Source: Larix kaempferi
Lineage: Eukaryota > Streptophyta > Pinopsida > Pinales > Pinaceae
Reading direction: 5' to 3'
Assembly: GCA_027924585.1 (NCBI GenBank)
Contig: BSBM01000059.1
Location: 4,464,001-4,528,000, forward strand
DNA: 64,000 nucleotides
In this document: positions 34,213 to 45,509 of the stretch, in pieces
Layout: each line of letters begins with the position of its first letter
Position numbering within the stretch: position 1 is the first letter of the stretch
Translations under genes and position numbers: made by a program
The notes under the pieces: model-generated
The model's database searches: none
What the model saw: the letters and a program-made list of their open reading frames with translations, nothing else
What the model was told of the DNA's origin: nothing

Positions 34213-35848
34213 TGCACTTTGTCCATTTGTTGGACTACCTACCATCACCTTTTTCTTGGCTGCCCACTGTCCAAACAGTGGACTGTCCATGCCTCGTTGG
34301 CTGCCCATTTTTCCCACTTTTTGACTGTCTCTTGTCCTCCTTTTGGGACTGTTTGTTGTCCATGTTCTTGGCTGCAAATTGCTCTACAAAACAGTGCTCT
34401 TTCTCACCTCCAACGCTGCCCTTTTTGCCCATCCATTTGACTGTCCATTTTCCACTGTTGACTGTCCATTTTGTCCCCTATTTTGGACAATCCTCCCTCT
34501 TTGCATCACTGTCATTCATCCCACCTTCATCTCTGCCCTAAAAGTCACAAAACAACAAAACGATAAAGAGTTTTTGCTAAGACTTAGTTAGTTTAATTAC
34601 AAAGGTTTGTTAGTGGTTAGATCTTGTTTTCACTTTTGCATTTCATTGTTTTAGTTTTAACTCATTGTTTCAAAGCTAGTAGTTATTTGTTTCACTTTAG
34701 ATCTTACTCAAAAGCTAGATTTTGCATATCAAAGTGAATGGCATATAGATTAGATCTTACTTTGCATTGCATTTAGATCTCATTTACAAGTTAGACTTGC
34801 ATCTTAGACATCATTTATAAGTTAAAAGTTCAAAATAGTTTCAAGATCTATCTTTGACTTTGAGCTAGTAGTTAATGGGTGCCTAGTTTGAATGTTTTGT
34901 CTTGTAGGTGTTGAAGAGGACCAAAATTCAAAAGAGAAGTGAAAAGCAAGAAGAGGTTGCCAAAGCTAATTGCAAAAGACAAGAAGAAACATAACCCAAA
35001 ATCAAGCACCAAAACCAAGAAGACTCAAACTTGTTGAGATTTTGAACCAAAGTGCCAATCATTCTCCTTTTGTAAAAAGCCATTAAGGCTTGTTTCATTT
35101 CATTTTTTCAAGCTTCGTCAAAAGGTTGAAATTCCTAAATATTGTACTTGTTTAATAAATCTCTTATTTGTGGGGTCTTTAATCCCCCACCCCCAACTTC
35201 CCCATTTGGGGAAGTCTTGAAGTGTCTTTGATTGGTTTTATTTTCTAGCTTAGATCTCTGATATGCTCTTAGATTAGTTTCCATTTCAATAAACTGTTTA
35301 AAGTAGAAATCTTTTGAATTTCACTGATAGTGGATCAAGAGTGCTCTCTACCGAAGAGTTGTTTTTTTTATTTTCCGATTTACTTACCCCCATGCTCTCC
35401 CGAGTACGGTCTTTGACCTGAAAGGGATTCTTGGGTAGATTAGACTTTATTTTCTGTTCAATATTTTATTTTCATCTTGTCGCCTCTCTTTCAAGTTTTG
35501 ACCAGAGTAAGCTAACTTTGGGATTGTGTCCCAAAGGCCACATAGTTTTGTGGTAGCTACTCGTTCCCCCGTTAGCATCTTGTGGACATCCAGCTAGCTG
35601 GAAGGTTTCTAGGACTGACGGTTCTAGCGATTAGCCTTGTTTGGAAGTTGATCCCACTTTAGAATAAATCTGCTTGGTAGAACACTAGATTTTGTTTTCT
35701 GTTATCTTCAAGATCTTTCTTTGTGGTTGTCCTTATTTTTTTCAGTCATTTTCAGTTTCATTTACTTTATTAAGTTTCACAATCGCTTCATTTCTTGCAA
35801 TAAAACGAACAAAGCCTCTTGAACTTGGCCAAATCCAAGTCAAGAGCA

Positions 35849-35863
35849 CTCTCTGTCGGAGAG
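35849..35863 (+). repeat. Short hairpin of LTR module 1
   Basis: CTCTCTGTCGGAGAG, preceded by a longer imperfect stem, CTCTTGAACTTGG (35816) with CCAAGTCAAGAG (35835-35846). The counterpart in the minus LTR copy has the compensated arms CCCTC/GAGGG. Confidence 0.65.
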
Positions 35864-35949
35864 CATATAGATTTGCACTTTCCCCTTGCATTAGGCATTT
35901 TAAAGTAGGAAGTCTCTTGAACTGTGGTCTTAAGACTAAGTCAAGAGCG

Positions 35950-35964
35950 CTCTCTGTCGGAGAG
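35950..35964 (+). repeat. Short hairpin of LTR module 2
   Basis: The same CTCTCTGTCGGAGAG core as module 1, again preceded by CTCTTGAAC ... GTCAAGAG. A weaker third relative is at about 35345 (GCTCTCTACCGAAGAG). Confidence 0.65.
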
Positions 35965-36873
35965 TTGAACAAGTGCTCTAAATAAATAAAACTTTTCAAT
36001 CCACACTTCCCCCTTAATTAATTTATCTTGGTCGTTTGTCTAACACCCGTATGCTCTGCCAACCGGAAACGATTGGACTAGTACTCAGAAAGGTGAAGGA
36101 CTTGATAATCTCATAAGTGATAATTAATTAAAACTTTCAACCCCATAACCAACGAACTGGCGTTGTTCAAAAAGTATTCAAAGCAGTTCTCAGGGGAGGC
36201 GCCGGATTGCCGAATCTGCAACACAGTGGTTGGTTAGCATTGCGCGCCTCGCTGTGATTCCCAGGTCCGACATGTCTCTTAAAGGAGCTGCTTAGAATGT
36301 CTTTCCGGACACTCTTTTGATATCCTTGGTTACAACCCTAATAATCAAGACCATTAAAACTTTGAAGTTACCAAGATAATTTGCATAACGATCTCACGAA
36401 CAATTACTTTGAGACTTATTTTTCAGCATCCCCCAGCACTACATTCAGTTATTTTGACTCCATTTTCCATTGGATAAGGCACTGGTCCTTTAAATCATTT
36501 TAAATTTATCTATCCGTGGATGCTTTTAATTATCATAAGTCTTTATATACTGTTTCGCAACGTGGATTGCTTTTTATCTTATGTTTCATTTGAAATAAAC
36601 TTGTGTCTTTTCATCAACTAAAACTCCTAAACAACACTCATCCGCATCACCACACATTTTAACACTTAGAAACAAGAGCCTTAGTGAAATTCTTTTTTAG
36701 GGACTACCCCCTTGGATTCGTTAGGAGTTTGCCTAAACAGAGGAGCTGGGATTTAGGTGACAGTACCTAGCTCATTGCTTGCCCCCAAGGCCACACCTCT
36801 CCCCACTTCCAGCGAGGGAGACAGCTTTCAAGAGATTTCCGCTGCAGGTGTGCGATCGACGGACAACACAGTC

Positions 36874-37691
36874 GAACTTGGGAAGATCATTTAAAGCACC
36901 TTGATGAAGTACTCGGAATCCTAAAATAAAAATCACTATATGCCAAGACGTCCAAATGCGAGTTCGGTATGCAAGAGATGTTGTATTGGGGACACGTGAT
37001 AGGAGCAAATGGGGTACGGGTACACTTGGAAAAGATTAGAGCCATACTGGATTGGCCTACACCTAAAAATGTGACAAAGTTGAAAGGATTTTTGGGCCTT
37101 TGCACCTACTACAGGAGGTATGTCAACGGTTTCTCACAGATGACAGCACCACTCACAGATCTTACTAAAAAAGGGGCATTCAGTTGGTCAGAGGGATCAC
37201 AACGGACATTTGAAGAAATGAAAAAGGTAATGAGTTCATACCTTGTACTAGCACTACCAGATTTTACACAGCCATTCATATTAGAATGTGATGCTTCAGG
37301 AGAGGGTGTGATGCTTCAAGAGAGGGTATAGGAGCAATATTGATGCAGAATAATCACCCTATTGCATTCGAAAGTAGAAAACTCAAGGACTATGAGCGCC
37401 ACTATTCAATATATGACAAGTAAATGTTAGCCATTCTCCATGCACTAACAAAGTTCAGGCAATACTTAGTGGGTGGCAGATTCAAGATTAAGACAGATCA
37501 CAACAGCTTCAAGTACTTCCTGGGACAGAAAGAATTGAACGAGGCAACAAAAATGAGTGAGTAAGATTCAAGACTATGACTTTGAGATTGAATAGATAAA
37601 GGGAAAAAACAATGTGGTAGCAGATGCACTTTCTAGACGACTAGCCACTTTATCTCTTATGAGCATTTCATCGGATTAGAGATCTCATCTT
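36874..37691 (+). pseudogene. pol: Chromovirus RT C-terminus and RNase H (array copy 1)
   Basis: Resumes RT after the LTR: RTWEDHLKHLDEVLGIL, KCEFGMQEMLYWGHVIGANG, LGLCTYYRRYVNGFSQMTAPL. RNase H begins ILECDASGEG; a 20-base tandem duplication (37287-37306, 37307-37326) shifts the frame here, and the rest (MQNNHPIAFESRKLKDYERH, KTDHNSFKYFLGQKEL, NNVVADALSRR) follows in another frame. The Glu expected in YDKEMLAI is a TAA stop. Three of the four catalytic acids can still be read. Confidence 0.85.
37287..37326. repeat. 20 bp tandem duplication in RNase H
   Basis: TGTGATGCTTCAGGAGAGGG is followed by the same 20 bases with one change. It shifts the frame and is present in all three full array copies, so it predates the array. 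Confidence 0.9.
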
Positions 37692-38462
37692 TTGGTCGAA
37701 TACTCCAAAGATAAGTTTGCTTGCGAAATATTGGATGGACAGGTTCAAGATGATAGGTACAGAGTAATAGATGACATTATATACTATAAAAACATAATCT
37801 ACTTAGTCATCGAGTCTGCACTTAAGAAAAAGATTCTACAAGCTTCTCATAACTCACCTTTAGCAGGACACCAGGGGTTTCTTAAGACCTGCAGGCAGAT
37901 TAGAGAGAGGTTCTCATGAAAGGGCCTCAAGAATGATGTAATGCAGCAGTTGAGGGAATGCAGTTTGTGCCAACAGAATAAGATAGAGCATAATCATCCA
38001 ACAGGTCTACTAGAACCATTACCCATTCCCGAGCAAAAATGGGAAAGCATTTCAATGGACTTTATTACAGGGTTTCCCAAGGTACAGGGTAGAGACTATT
38101 TCTACGTAGTGGTGGACAGGTTGACTAAGTTCACTCACTTCTTTTCCATTCCTTCCGACTATTCAGCCGCACAGGTCCCGGATTGTTTTTCACAGAGGTA
38201 TTCAGGTTGCACGGGTTACCTAAGACCATTGTCAGTGATGGAGATAGCAAGCTCACCAGAGCATTTTGGCAGGAGCTTTTCAAGTAGGTTGGGACAGAAT
38301 TGGCGATGAACACGAGTTATCATCCTCAGATCGACAGACAAACAAAGATAGTTGACAAGTGGATTGAGGGATACTTGAGGAACTATGTATCAGGTCAGCA
38401 GAGGACATGGATTAAATGGCTACTCCTAGCGGAACACTGCTACGATACTACACACCATCGGT
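37692..38462 (+). pseudogene. pol: Chromovirus integrase core (array copy 1)
   Basis: HHCC finger (HNSPLAGHQGFLKTCRQI, then CSLCQQNK) with a TGA where Trp is expected after RERFS. The catalytic core has its first Asp in SMDFITGF (38058-38060). A one-base slip near 38180 moves the frame; the second Asp is in VSDGDSK (38237-38239). The third residue, 35 positions on, is Lys (AAG at 38345) in RQTKIVD instead of the catalytic Glu, and a TAG lies at 38285. This integrase could not have worked. Confidence 0.85.
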
Positions 38463-39152
38463 ATGACTCCTTTTAAAGCATTGTACAGTTATGATGCCTT
38501 ATCTTTTGCAGATTTGATATTTGGTGACAGCAGGGCTCCTAAAGCCAAGGAGTGCTTTCAGGAAAGTCAAGATATTCTCAAGATACTCAAAGAAAATGTA
38601 CAGGTTGCCCAAAATCAGCAAAACGTATATGCAGATAGACACAGGATCGAGCGCAGTTTTGAGGTAGGGGATTTGGTATATTTACGTCTACAACCTTACA
38701 GACAATCGTCCCATAAAAAGAAAGGAGCAGAGAAACTTAAGCCTCGCTTTTATGGTCCTTACAAGATAATATGGAAAGTGGGAGAGGTAGAATATGAGCT
38801 CGAATTACCAAAGGAAAGCAAGATTCATAACGTGTTCCATGTGTCTAACCTCAAGAAAGCAGTAGGTCAACAGATTGTTACTTCATCAGAACTACCCCCC
38901 CTTGATGACGAGGGGCAACTGATATTGGTTCCAGAACAAATCCTGGAAGTTTTCTTTTTTGAAAGAAAACTAAGGAACAACATCATACGAGAGTACTTGG
39001 ATCAATGGAAAGAATTGTCTATAGAAGAGGCCACTAGGGAAGGAAGACCAGTTAAAGAAGTCAAAGACTCCCTATCATCAAAAAGTCGAAGACAATTTAT
39101 CGTCAGAAAAATCAAAATCAAAGGAAGACCGATTATCGACAAAAAAAGGTAG
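38463..39152 (+). pseudogene. pol: Integrase C-terminus and chromodomain fused to coiled-coil leader (copy 1/2 junction)
   Basis: 229 codons. The integrase C-terminal domain (GDLVYLRLQPYRQSS, KLKPRFYGPYKII, ELPKESKIHNVFHVSNLKK) is followed by a chromodomain (VPEQILEVF, RKLRNNIIREYLDQWKELS, IEEAT). At 39040 the frame crosses the array junction and the last ~37 codons (RPVKEVKDSLSSKSRR ... DKKR) come from the unit B leader read in a different frame from its own. The fusion is a product of the duplication. Equivalent fusions occur at 44784-45473 and 51105-51794. Confidence 0.88.
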
Positions 39153-39188
39153 TCAAAGGAAGACAAACTTGAAAAAGAGTCGAATACC

Positions 39189-40299
39189 ATGGAAGCTGGG
39201 TTGCGACTACAAATAGAGAAATTAGAAGCCAAGTTAAAGCGCTATCGAAAAGACAATGAAGAATTACGAGACATTAATACACAATCAGAAGTAAAGATTG
39301 AACTACATAAGATAGAAGAACGGTTCAATGAACAAATAATGTCCAACCAGAAAAATCACATAGAAAAATTATGTGTGCAAATCAAGGAATTAAAAGATGA
39401 AAGTGATTTCAATCAGAGATTGAAAAATCAATATATAAAGAAGGAAATAAATAATTACAAAGCAGAAATAATACGCTTGAACAAAATCGTTAGCGACAAA
39501 GATGAAGAACTAATGCAGTACGACATAAATTAGAAAGTCAAGAATCAGAGGTCGGCTAGTGTCGACAATAGATAAAAGTTCTTCAACAACAAAATGACGA
39601 CTCTAAAAAGACACATAAGTCAGAGATCGCGAAGAGTAATAAAGCATTATCTAACAATGCTGAAGAAATTTTTAGACTAAGAAATCATAACAAGATACTA
39701 GTCACAAAAATTAAGAAGTTGAAAAATAGCCGAAAAATAGAACAATCTATGGACGACATTGAAGGGAAACTTCTAGACAAACAGGAAGAAAATAGTTGTA
39801 TCAGAAGTCATAATGAAGATCTTAAGGAACAACTTAAGACATCTGAAGATGAAAAAAATCGCAAGTTGAATTGATTAAGAAGTTTCAAAATGATAATAGG
39901 CAGTTAGAAAACAAGTTGGAAAAAATACTGAACAAAAACTTAAATCCTCAAGAGACGAAAATACAACTTCCAACTCAGATCAATGCTCTAAAGGCGACAT
40001 TCGTAAACGAAAATGACATCGTGAAAGTTCCTTATCGACACCCCAACCATAAAAACCGATATTTGAAAAAGTGGGAAATGTCGAAAGATAATGCTACTAA
40101 TGTGATCAAATCTCCTGACGACACATCAGTAGGGAATCCCATCAGTCCACAACAAATCAATTTGGGATGGATTCATCCGTCGACGTATCAGAAGTTATGC
40201 TCTACAATTAGCAGTTCGTATCGACATGTTTCATCAGCCATGACATCGCAAAGAACAATGAGACAAAATTATAAGGCTTTGAGGACAAAGCCTTTCTAA
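39189..40299 (+). pseudogene. Coiled-coil ORF, array copy 2
   Basis: The same broken coiled-coil frame as copy 1. In this B-type copy the CAG at the site corresponding to 33237 is TAG (39557), adding a further stop in the bridging frame. Confidence 0.5.
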
Positions 40300-40310
40300 G
40301 AGAGTGGCAA

Positions 40311-40532
40311 TGCTATGAATAGTACATGTATGTTAATTAAAGTTATTAATTATTAAGTGAAAGGGTGTAACCCTTCACTATACATGCTCAAGCCTATAAA
40401 AGCGAGCCTCGTTGTAAATTATTAATCATGCATTATCAATTATATATTATTATTTTATCAAATGGAGTTATTTTCCATTGGAGGATTATTCGCTTGAATA
40501 ATCACTGAGTATATCCGGACACGGATATAGCA
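40311..40532 (+). repeat. 222 bp LTR, array copy 2
   Basis: A copy of 33991-34212, preceded by the AGGCTTTG-AGGA-CAAAGCCT hairpin and followed by giant-LTR sequence. Confidence 0.9.
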
Positions 40533-43189
40533 TGCACTTTGTCCATTTGTTGGACTACCTACCATCACCTTTTTCTTGGCTTCCCACTGTCCAAACAGTG
40601 GACTGTCCATGCCTCGTTGGCTGCCCATTTTTCCCACTTTTTGACTGTCTCTTGTCCTCCTTTTGGGACTGTTTGTTGTCCATGTTCTTGGCTGCAAATT
40701 GCTCTACAAAACAGTGCTCTTTCTCACCTCCAACGCTGCCCTTTTTGCCCATCCATTTGACTGTCCATTTTCCACTGTTGACTGTCCATTTTGTCCCCTA
40801 TTTTGGACAATCCTCCCTCTTTGCATCACTGTCATTCATCCCACCTTCATCTCTGCCCTAAAAGTCACAAAACAACAAAACGATAAAGAGTTTTTGCTAA
40901 GACTTAGTTAGTTTAATTACAAAGGTTTGTTAGTGGTTAGATCTTGTTTTCACTTTTGCATTTCATTGTTTTAGTTTTAACTCATTGTTTCAAAGCTAGT
41001 AGTTATTTGTTTCACTTTAGATCTTACTCAAAAGCTAGATTTTGCATATCAAAGTGAATGGCATATAGATTAGATCTTACTTTGCATTGCATTTAGATCT
41101 CATTTACAAGTTAGACTTGCATCTTAGACATCATTTATAAGTTAAAAGTTCAAAATAGTTTCAAGATCTATCTTTGACTTTGAGCTAGTAGTTAATGGGT
41201 GCCTAGTTTGAATGTTTTGTCTTGTAGGTGTTGAAGAGGACCAAAATTCAAAAGAGAAGTGAAAAGCAAGAAGAGGTTGCCAAAGCTAATTGCAAAAGAC
41301 AAGAAGAAACATAACCCAAAATCAAGCACCAAAACCAAGAAGACTCAAACTTGTTGAGATTTTGAACCAAAGTGCCAATCATTCTCCTTTTGTAAAAAGC
41401 CATTAAGGCTTGTTTCATTTCATTTTTTCAAGCTTCGTCAAAAGGTTGAAATTCCTAAATATTGTACTTGTTTAATAAATCTCTTATTTGTGGGGTCTTT
41501 AATCCCCCACCCCCAACTTCCCCATTTGGGGAAGTCTTGAAGTGTCTTTGATTGGTTTTATTTTCTAGCTTAGATCTCTGATATGCTCTTAGATTAGTTT
41601 CCATTTCAATAAACTGTTTAAAGTAGAAATCTTTTGAATTTCACTGATAGTGGATCAAGAGTGCTCTCTACCGAAGAGTTGTTTTTTTTATTTTCCGATT
41701 TACTTACCCCCATGCTCTCCCGAGTACGGTCTTTGACCTGAAAGGGATTCTTGGGTAGATTAGACTTTATTTTCTGTTCAATATTTTATTTTCATCTTGT
41801 CGCCTCTCTTTCAAGTTTTGACCAGAGTAAGCTAACTTTGGGATTGTGTCCCAAAGGCCACATAGTTTTGTGGTAGCTACTCGTTCCCCCGTTAGCATCT
41901 TGTGGACATCCAGCTAGCTGGAAGGTTTCTAGGACTGACGGTTCTAGCGATTAGCCTTGTTTGGAAGTTGATCCCACTTTAGAATAAATCTGCTTGGTAG
42001 AACACTAGATTTTGTTTTCTGTTATCTTCAAGATCTTTCTTTGTGGTTGTCCTTATTTTTTTCAGTCATTTTCAGTTTCATTTACTTTATTAAGTTTCAC
42101 AATCGCTTCATTTCTTGCAATAAAACGAACAAAGCCTCTTGAACTTGGCCAAATCCAAGTCAAGAGCACTCTCTGTCGGAGAGCATATAGATTTGCACTT
42201 TCCCCTTGCATTAGGCATTTTAAAGTAGGAAGTCTCTTGAACCGTGGTCTTAAGACTAAGTCAAGAGCGCTCTCTGTCGGAGAGTTGAACAAGTGCTCTA
42301 AATAAATAAAACTTTTCAATCCACACTTCCCCCTTAATTAATTTATCTTGGTCGTTTGTCTAACACCCGTATGCTCTGCCAACCGGAAACGATTGGACTA
42401 GTACTCAGAAAGGTGAAGGACTTGATAATCTCATAAGTGATAATTAATTAAAACTTTCAACCCCATAACCAACGAACTGGCGTTGTTCAAAAAGTATTCA
42501 AAGCAGTTCTCAGGGGAGGCGCCGGATTGCCGAATCTGCAACACAGTGGTTGGTTAGCATTGCGCGCCTCGCTGTGATTCCCAGGTCCGACATGTCTCTT
42601 AAAGGAGCTGCTTAGAATGTCTTTCCGGACACTCTTTTGATATCCTTGGTTACAACCCTAATAATCAAGACCATTAAAACTTTGAAGTTACCAAGATAAT
42701 TTGCATAACGATCTCACGAACAATTACTTTGAGACTTATTTTTCAGCATCCCCCAGCACTACATTCAGTTATTTTGACTCCATTTTCCATTGGATAAGGC
42801 ACTGGTCCTTTAAATCATTTTAAATTTATCTATCCGTGGATGCTTTTAATTATCATAAGTCTTTATATACTGTTTCGCAACGTGGATTGCTTTTTATCTT
42901 ATGTTTCATTTGAAATAAACTTGTGTCTTTTCATCAACTAAAACTCCTAAACAACACTCATCCGCATCACCACACATTTTAACACTTAGAAACAAGAGCC
43001 TTAGTGAAATTCTTTTTTAGGGACTACCCCCCTTGGATTCGTTAGGAGTTTGCCTAAACAGAGGAGCTGGGATTTAGGTGACAGTACCTAGCTCATTGCT
43101 TGCCCCCAAGGCCACACCTCTCCCCACTTCCAGCGAGGGAGACAGCTTTCAAGAGATTTCCGCTGCAGGTGTGCGATCGACGGACAACA
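40533..43189 (+). repeat. 3' part of giant LTR, array copy 2
   Basis: B-type variants: T at 40582 and C at 42243. A C-run at about 43024-43029 has one extra C relative to copies 1 and 3. Confidence 0.85.
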
Positions 43190-45473
43190 CAGTCGAACTT
43201 GGGAAGATCATTTAAAGCACCTTGATGAAGTACTCGGAATCCTAAAATAAAAATCACTATATGCCAAGACGTCCAAATGCGAGTTCGGTATGCAAGAGAT
43301 GTTGTATTGGGGACACGTGATAGGAGCAAATGGGGTACGGGTACACTTGGAAAAGATTAGAGCCATACTGGATTGGCCTACACCTAAAAATGTGACAAAG
43401 TTGAAAGGATTTTTGGGCCTTTGCACCTACTACAGGAGGTATGTCAACGGTTTCTCACAGATGACAGCACCACTCACAGATCTTACTAAAAAAGGGGCAT
43501 TCAGTTGGTCAGAGGGATCACAACGGACATTTGAAGAAATGAAAAAGGTAATGAGTTCATACCTTGTACTAGCACTACCAGATTTTACACAGCCATTCAT
43601 ATTAGAATGTGATGCTTCAGGAGAGGGTGTGATGCTTCAAGAGAGGGTATAGGAGCAATATTGATGCAGAATAATCACCCTATTGCATTCGAAAGTAGAA
43701 AACTCAAGGACTATGAGCGCCACTATTCAATATATGACAAGTAAATGTTAGCCATTCTCCATGCACTAACAAAGTTCAGGCAATACTTAGTGGGTGGCAG
43801 ATTCAAGATTAAGACAGATCACAACAGCTTCAAGTACTTCCTGGGACAGAAAGAATTGAACGAGGCAACAAAAATGAGTGAGTAAGATTCAAGACTATGA
43901 CTTTGAGATTGAATAGATAAAGGGAAAAAACAATGTGGTAGCAGATGCACTTTCTAGACGACTAGCCACTTTATCTCTTATGAGCATTTCATCGGATTAG
44001 AGATCTCATCTTTTGGTCGAATACTCCAAAGATAAGTTTGCTTGCGAAATATTGGATGGACAGGTTCAAGATGATAGGTACAGAGTAATAGATGACATTA
44101 TATACTATAAAAACATAATCTACTTAGTCATCGAGTCTGCACTTAAGAAAAAGATTCTACAAGCTTCTCATAACTCACCTTTAGCAGGACACCAGGGGTT
44201 TCTTAAGACCTGCAGGCAGATTAGAGAGAGGTTCTCATGAAAGGGCCTCAAGAATGATGTAATGCAGCAGTTGAGGGAATGCAGTTTGTGCCAACAGAAT
44301 AAGATAGAGCATAATCATCCAACAGGTCTACTAGAACCATTACCCATTCCCGAGCAAAAATGGGAAAGCATTTCAATGGACTTTATTACAGGGTTTCCCA
44401 AGGTACAGGGTAGAGACTATTTCTACGTAGTGGTGGACAGGTTGACTAAGTTCACTCACTTCTTTTCCATTCCTTCCGACTATTCAGCCGCACAGGTCCC
44501 GGATTGTTTTTCACAGAGGTATTCAGGTTGCACGGGTTACCTAAGACCATTGTCAGTGATGGAGATAGCAAGCTCACCAGAGCATTTTGGCAGGAGCTTT
44601 TCAAGTAGGTTGGGACAGAATTGGCGATGAACACGAGTTATCATCCTCAGATCGACAGACAAACAAAGATAGTTGACAAGTGGATTGAGGGATACTTGAG
44701 GAACTATGTATCAGGTCAGCAGAGGACATGGATTAAATGGCTACTCCTAGCGGAACACTGCTACGATACTACACACCATCGGTATGACTCCTTTTAAAGC
44801 ATTGTACAGTTATGATGCCTTATCTTTTGCAGATTTGATATTTGGTGACAGCAGGGCTCCTAAAGCCAAGGAGTGCTTTCAGGAAAGTCAAGATATTCTC
44901 AAGATACTCAAAGAAAATGTACAGGTTGCCCAAAATCAGCAAAACGTATATGCAGATAGACACAGGATCGAGCGCAGTTTTGAGGTAGGGGATTTGGTAT
45001 ATTTACGTCTACAACCTTACAGACAATCGTCCCATAAAAAGAAAGGAGCAGAGAAACTTAAGCCTCGCTTTTATGGTCCTTACAAGATAATATGGAAAGT
45101 GGGAGAGGTAGAATATGAGCTCGAATTACCAAAGGAAAGCAAGATTCATAACGTGTTCCATGTGTCTAACCTCAAGAAAGCAGTAGGTCAACAGATTGTT
45201 ACTTCATCAGAACTACCCCCCCTTGATGACGAGGGGCAACTGATATTGGTTCCAGAACAAATCCTGGAAGTTTTCTTTTTTGAAAGAAAACTAAGGAACA
45301 ACATCATACGAGAGTACTTGGATCAATGGAAAGAATTGTCTATAGAAGAGGCCACTAGGGAAGGAAGACCAGTTAAAGAAGTCAAAGACTCCCTATCATC
45401 AAAAAGTCGAAGACAATTTATCGTCAGAAAAATCAAAATCAAAGGAAGACCGATTATCGACAAAAAAAGGTAG
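43190..45473 (+). pseudogene. pol: Chromovirus pol 3' half, array copy 2
   Basis: RT C-terminus, RNase H, integrase and chromodomain with the same breaks as copy 1, including the 20 bp duplication, the TGA in the zinc finger and catalytic Glu-to-Lys (codon 44666). It ends in the same chromodomain/coiled-coil leader fusion. Confidence 0.85.
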
Positions 45474-45509
45474 TCAAAGGAAGACAAACTTGAAAAAGAG
45501 TCGAATACC

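Larger units (their letters stand above)
27593..36868 (+). repeat. Giant solo LTR, plus copy (4.77 kb, itself interrupted)
   Basis: Inserted in the chromovirus RT. The target-site duplication CAGTC is exact at 27588-27592 and 36869-36873. The right end GGACAACA matches the minus copy at 15323. The left end reads CGTATCACC where TGT is expected, a probable T-to-C change. Homology to 15323-20166 is continuous once the element at 29716-34212 is removed (27593-29715 plus 34213-36868). No internal domain is present, so it is a solo LTR. There is no convincing ORF; frames inside it are chance. Confidence 0.87.
34213..36868 (+). repeat. 3' part of giant LTR (array copy 1)
   Basis: Continues the giant LTR after the nested element. 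It has ACTGTCC-rich sequence at 34260-34500 and the hairpin modules at 35816-35863 and 35914-35964. Frames at 34212-34591 and 35692-35985 are fortuitous. Ends GGACAACA before CAGTC. Confidence 0.8.
23699..39039 (+). mobile_element. Chromovirus-type Ty3/gypsy element, interrupted, 3' end lost
   Basis: 5' LTR 23699-24997, iMet PBS 24999-25010, gag, zinc knuckle, protease and the first half of RT to 27592, then a 9.3 kb insertion, then the remaining RT, RNase H, integrase and chromodomain from 36869 to 39039. The two halves join in frame across the insertion (LIYS followed by RTWEDHLKHLDEVL), with CAGTC duplicated at the break. The natural 3' end and 3' LTR are missing because a tandem-duplication junction at 39040 cuts the element in the chromodomain tail. 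Many stops and frameshifts make it non-functional. Confidence 0.9.

Noticed and set aside
34212-34591. Overlapping plus-strand frames repeated in every array copy
   Set aside because: They fall in the ACTGTCC-rich part of the giant LTR; repetition reflects the array, not conservation of a protein, and the other LTR copy does not keep the frame.
24999-39039. Endogenous pararetrovirus
   Set aside because: Domain order PR-RT-RNH-INT-chromodomain, LTRs and an integrase identify a Ty3/gypsy chromovirus; no movement protein or viral coat is present.
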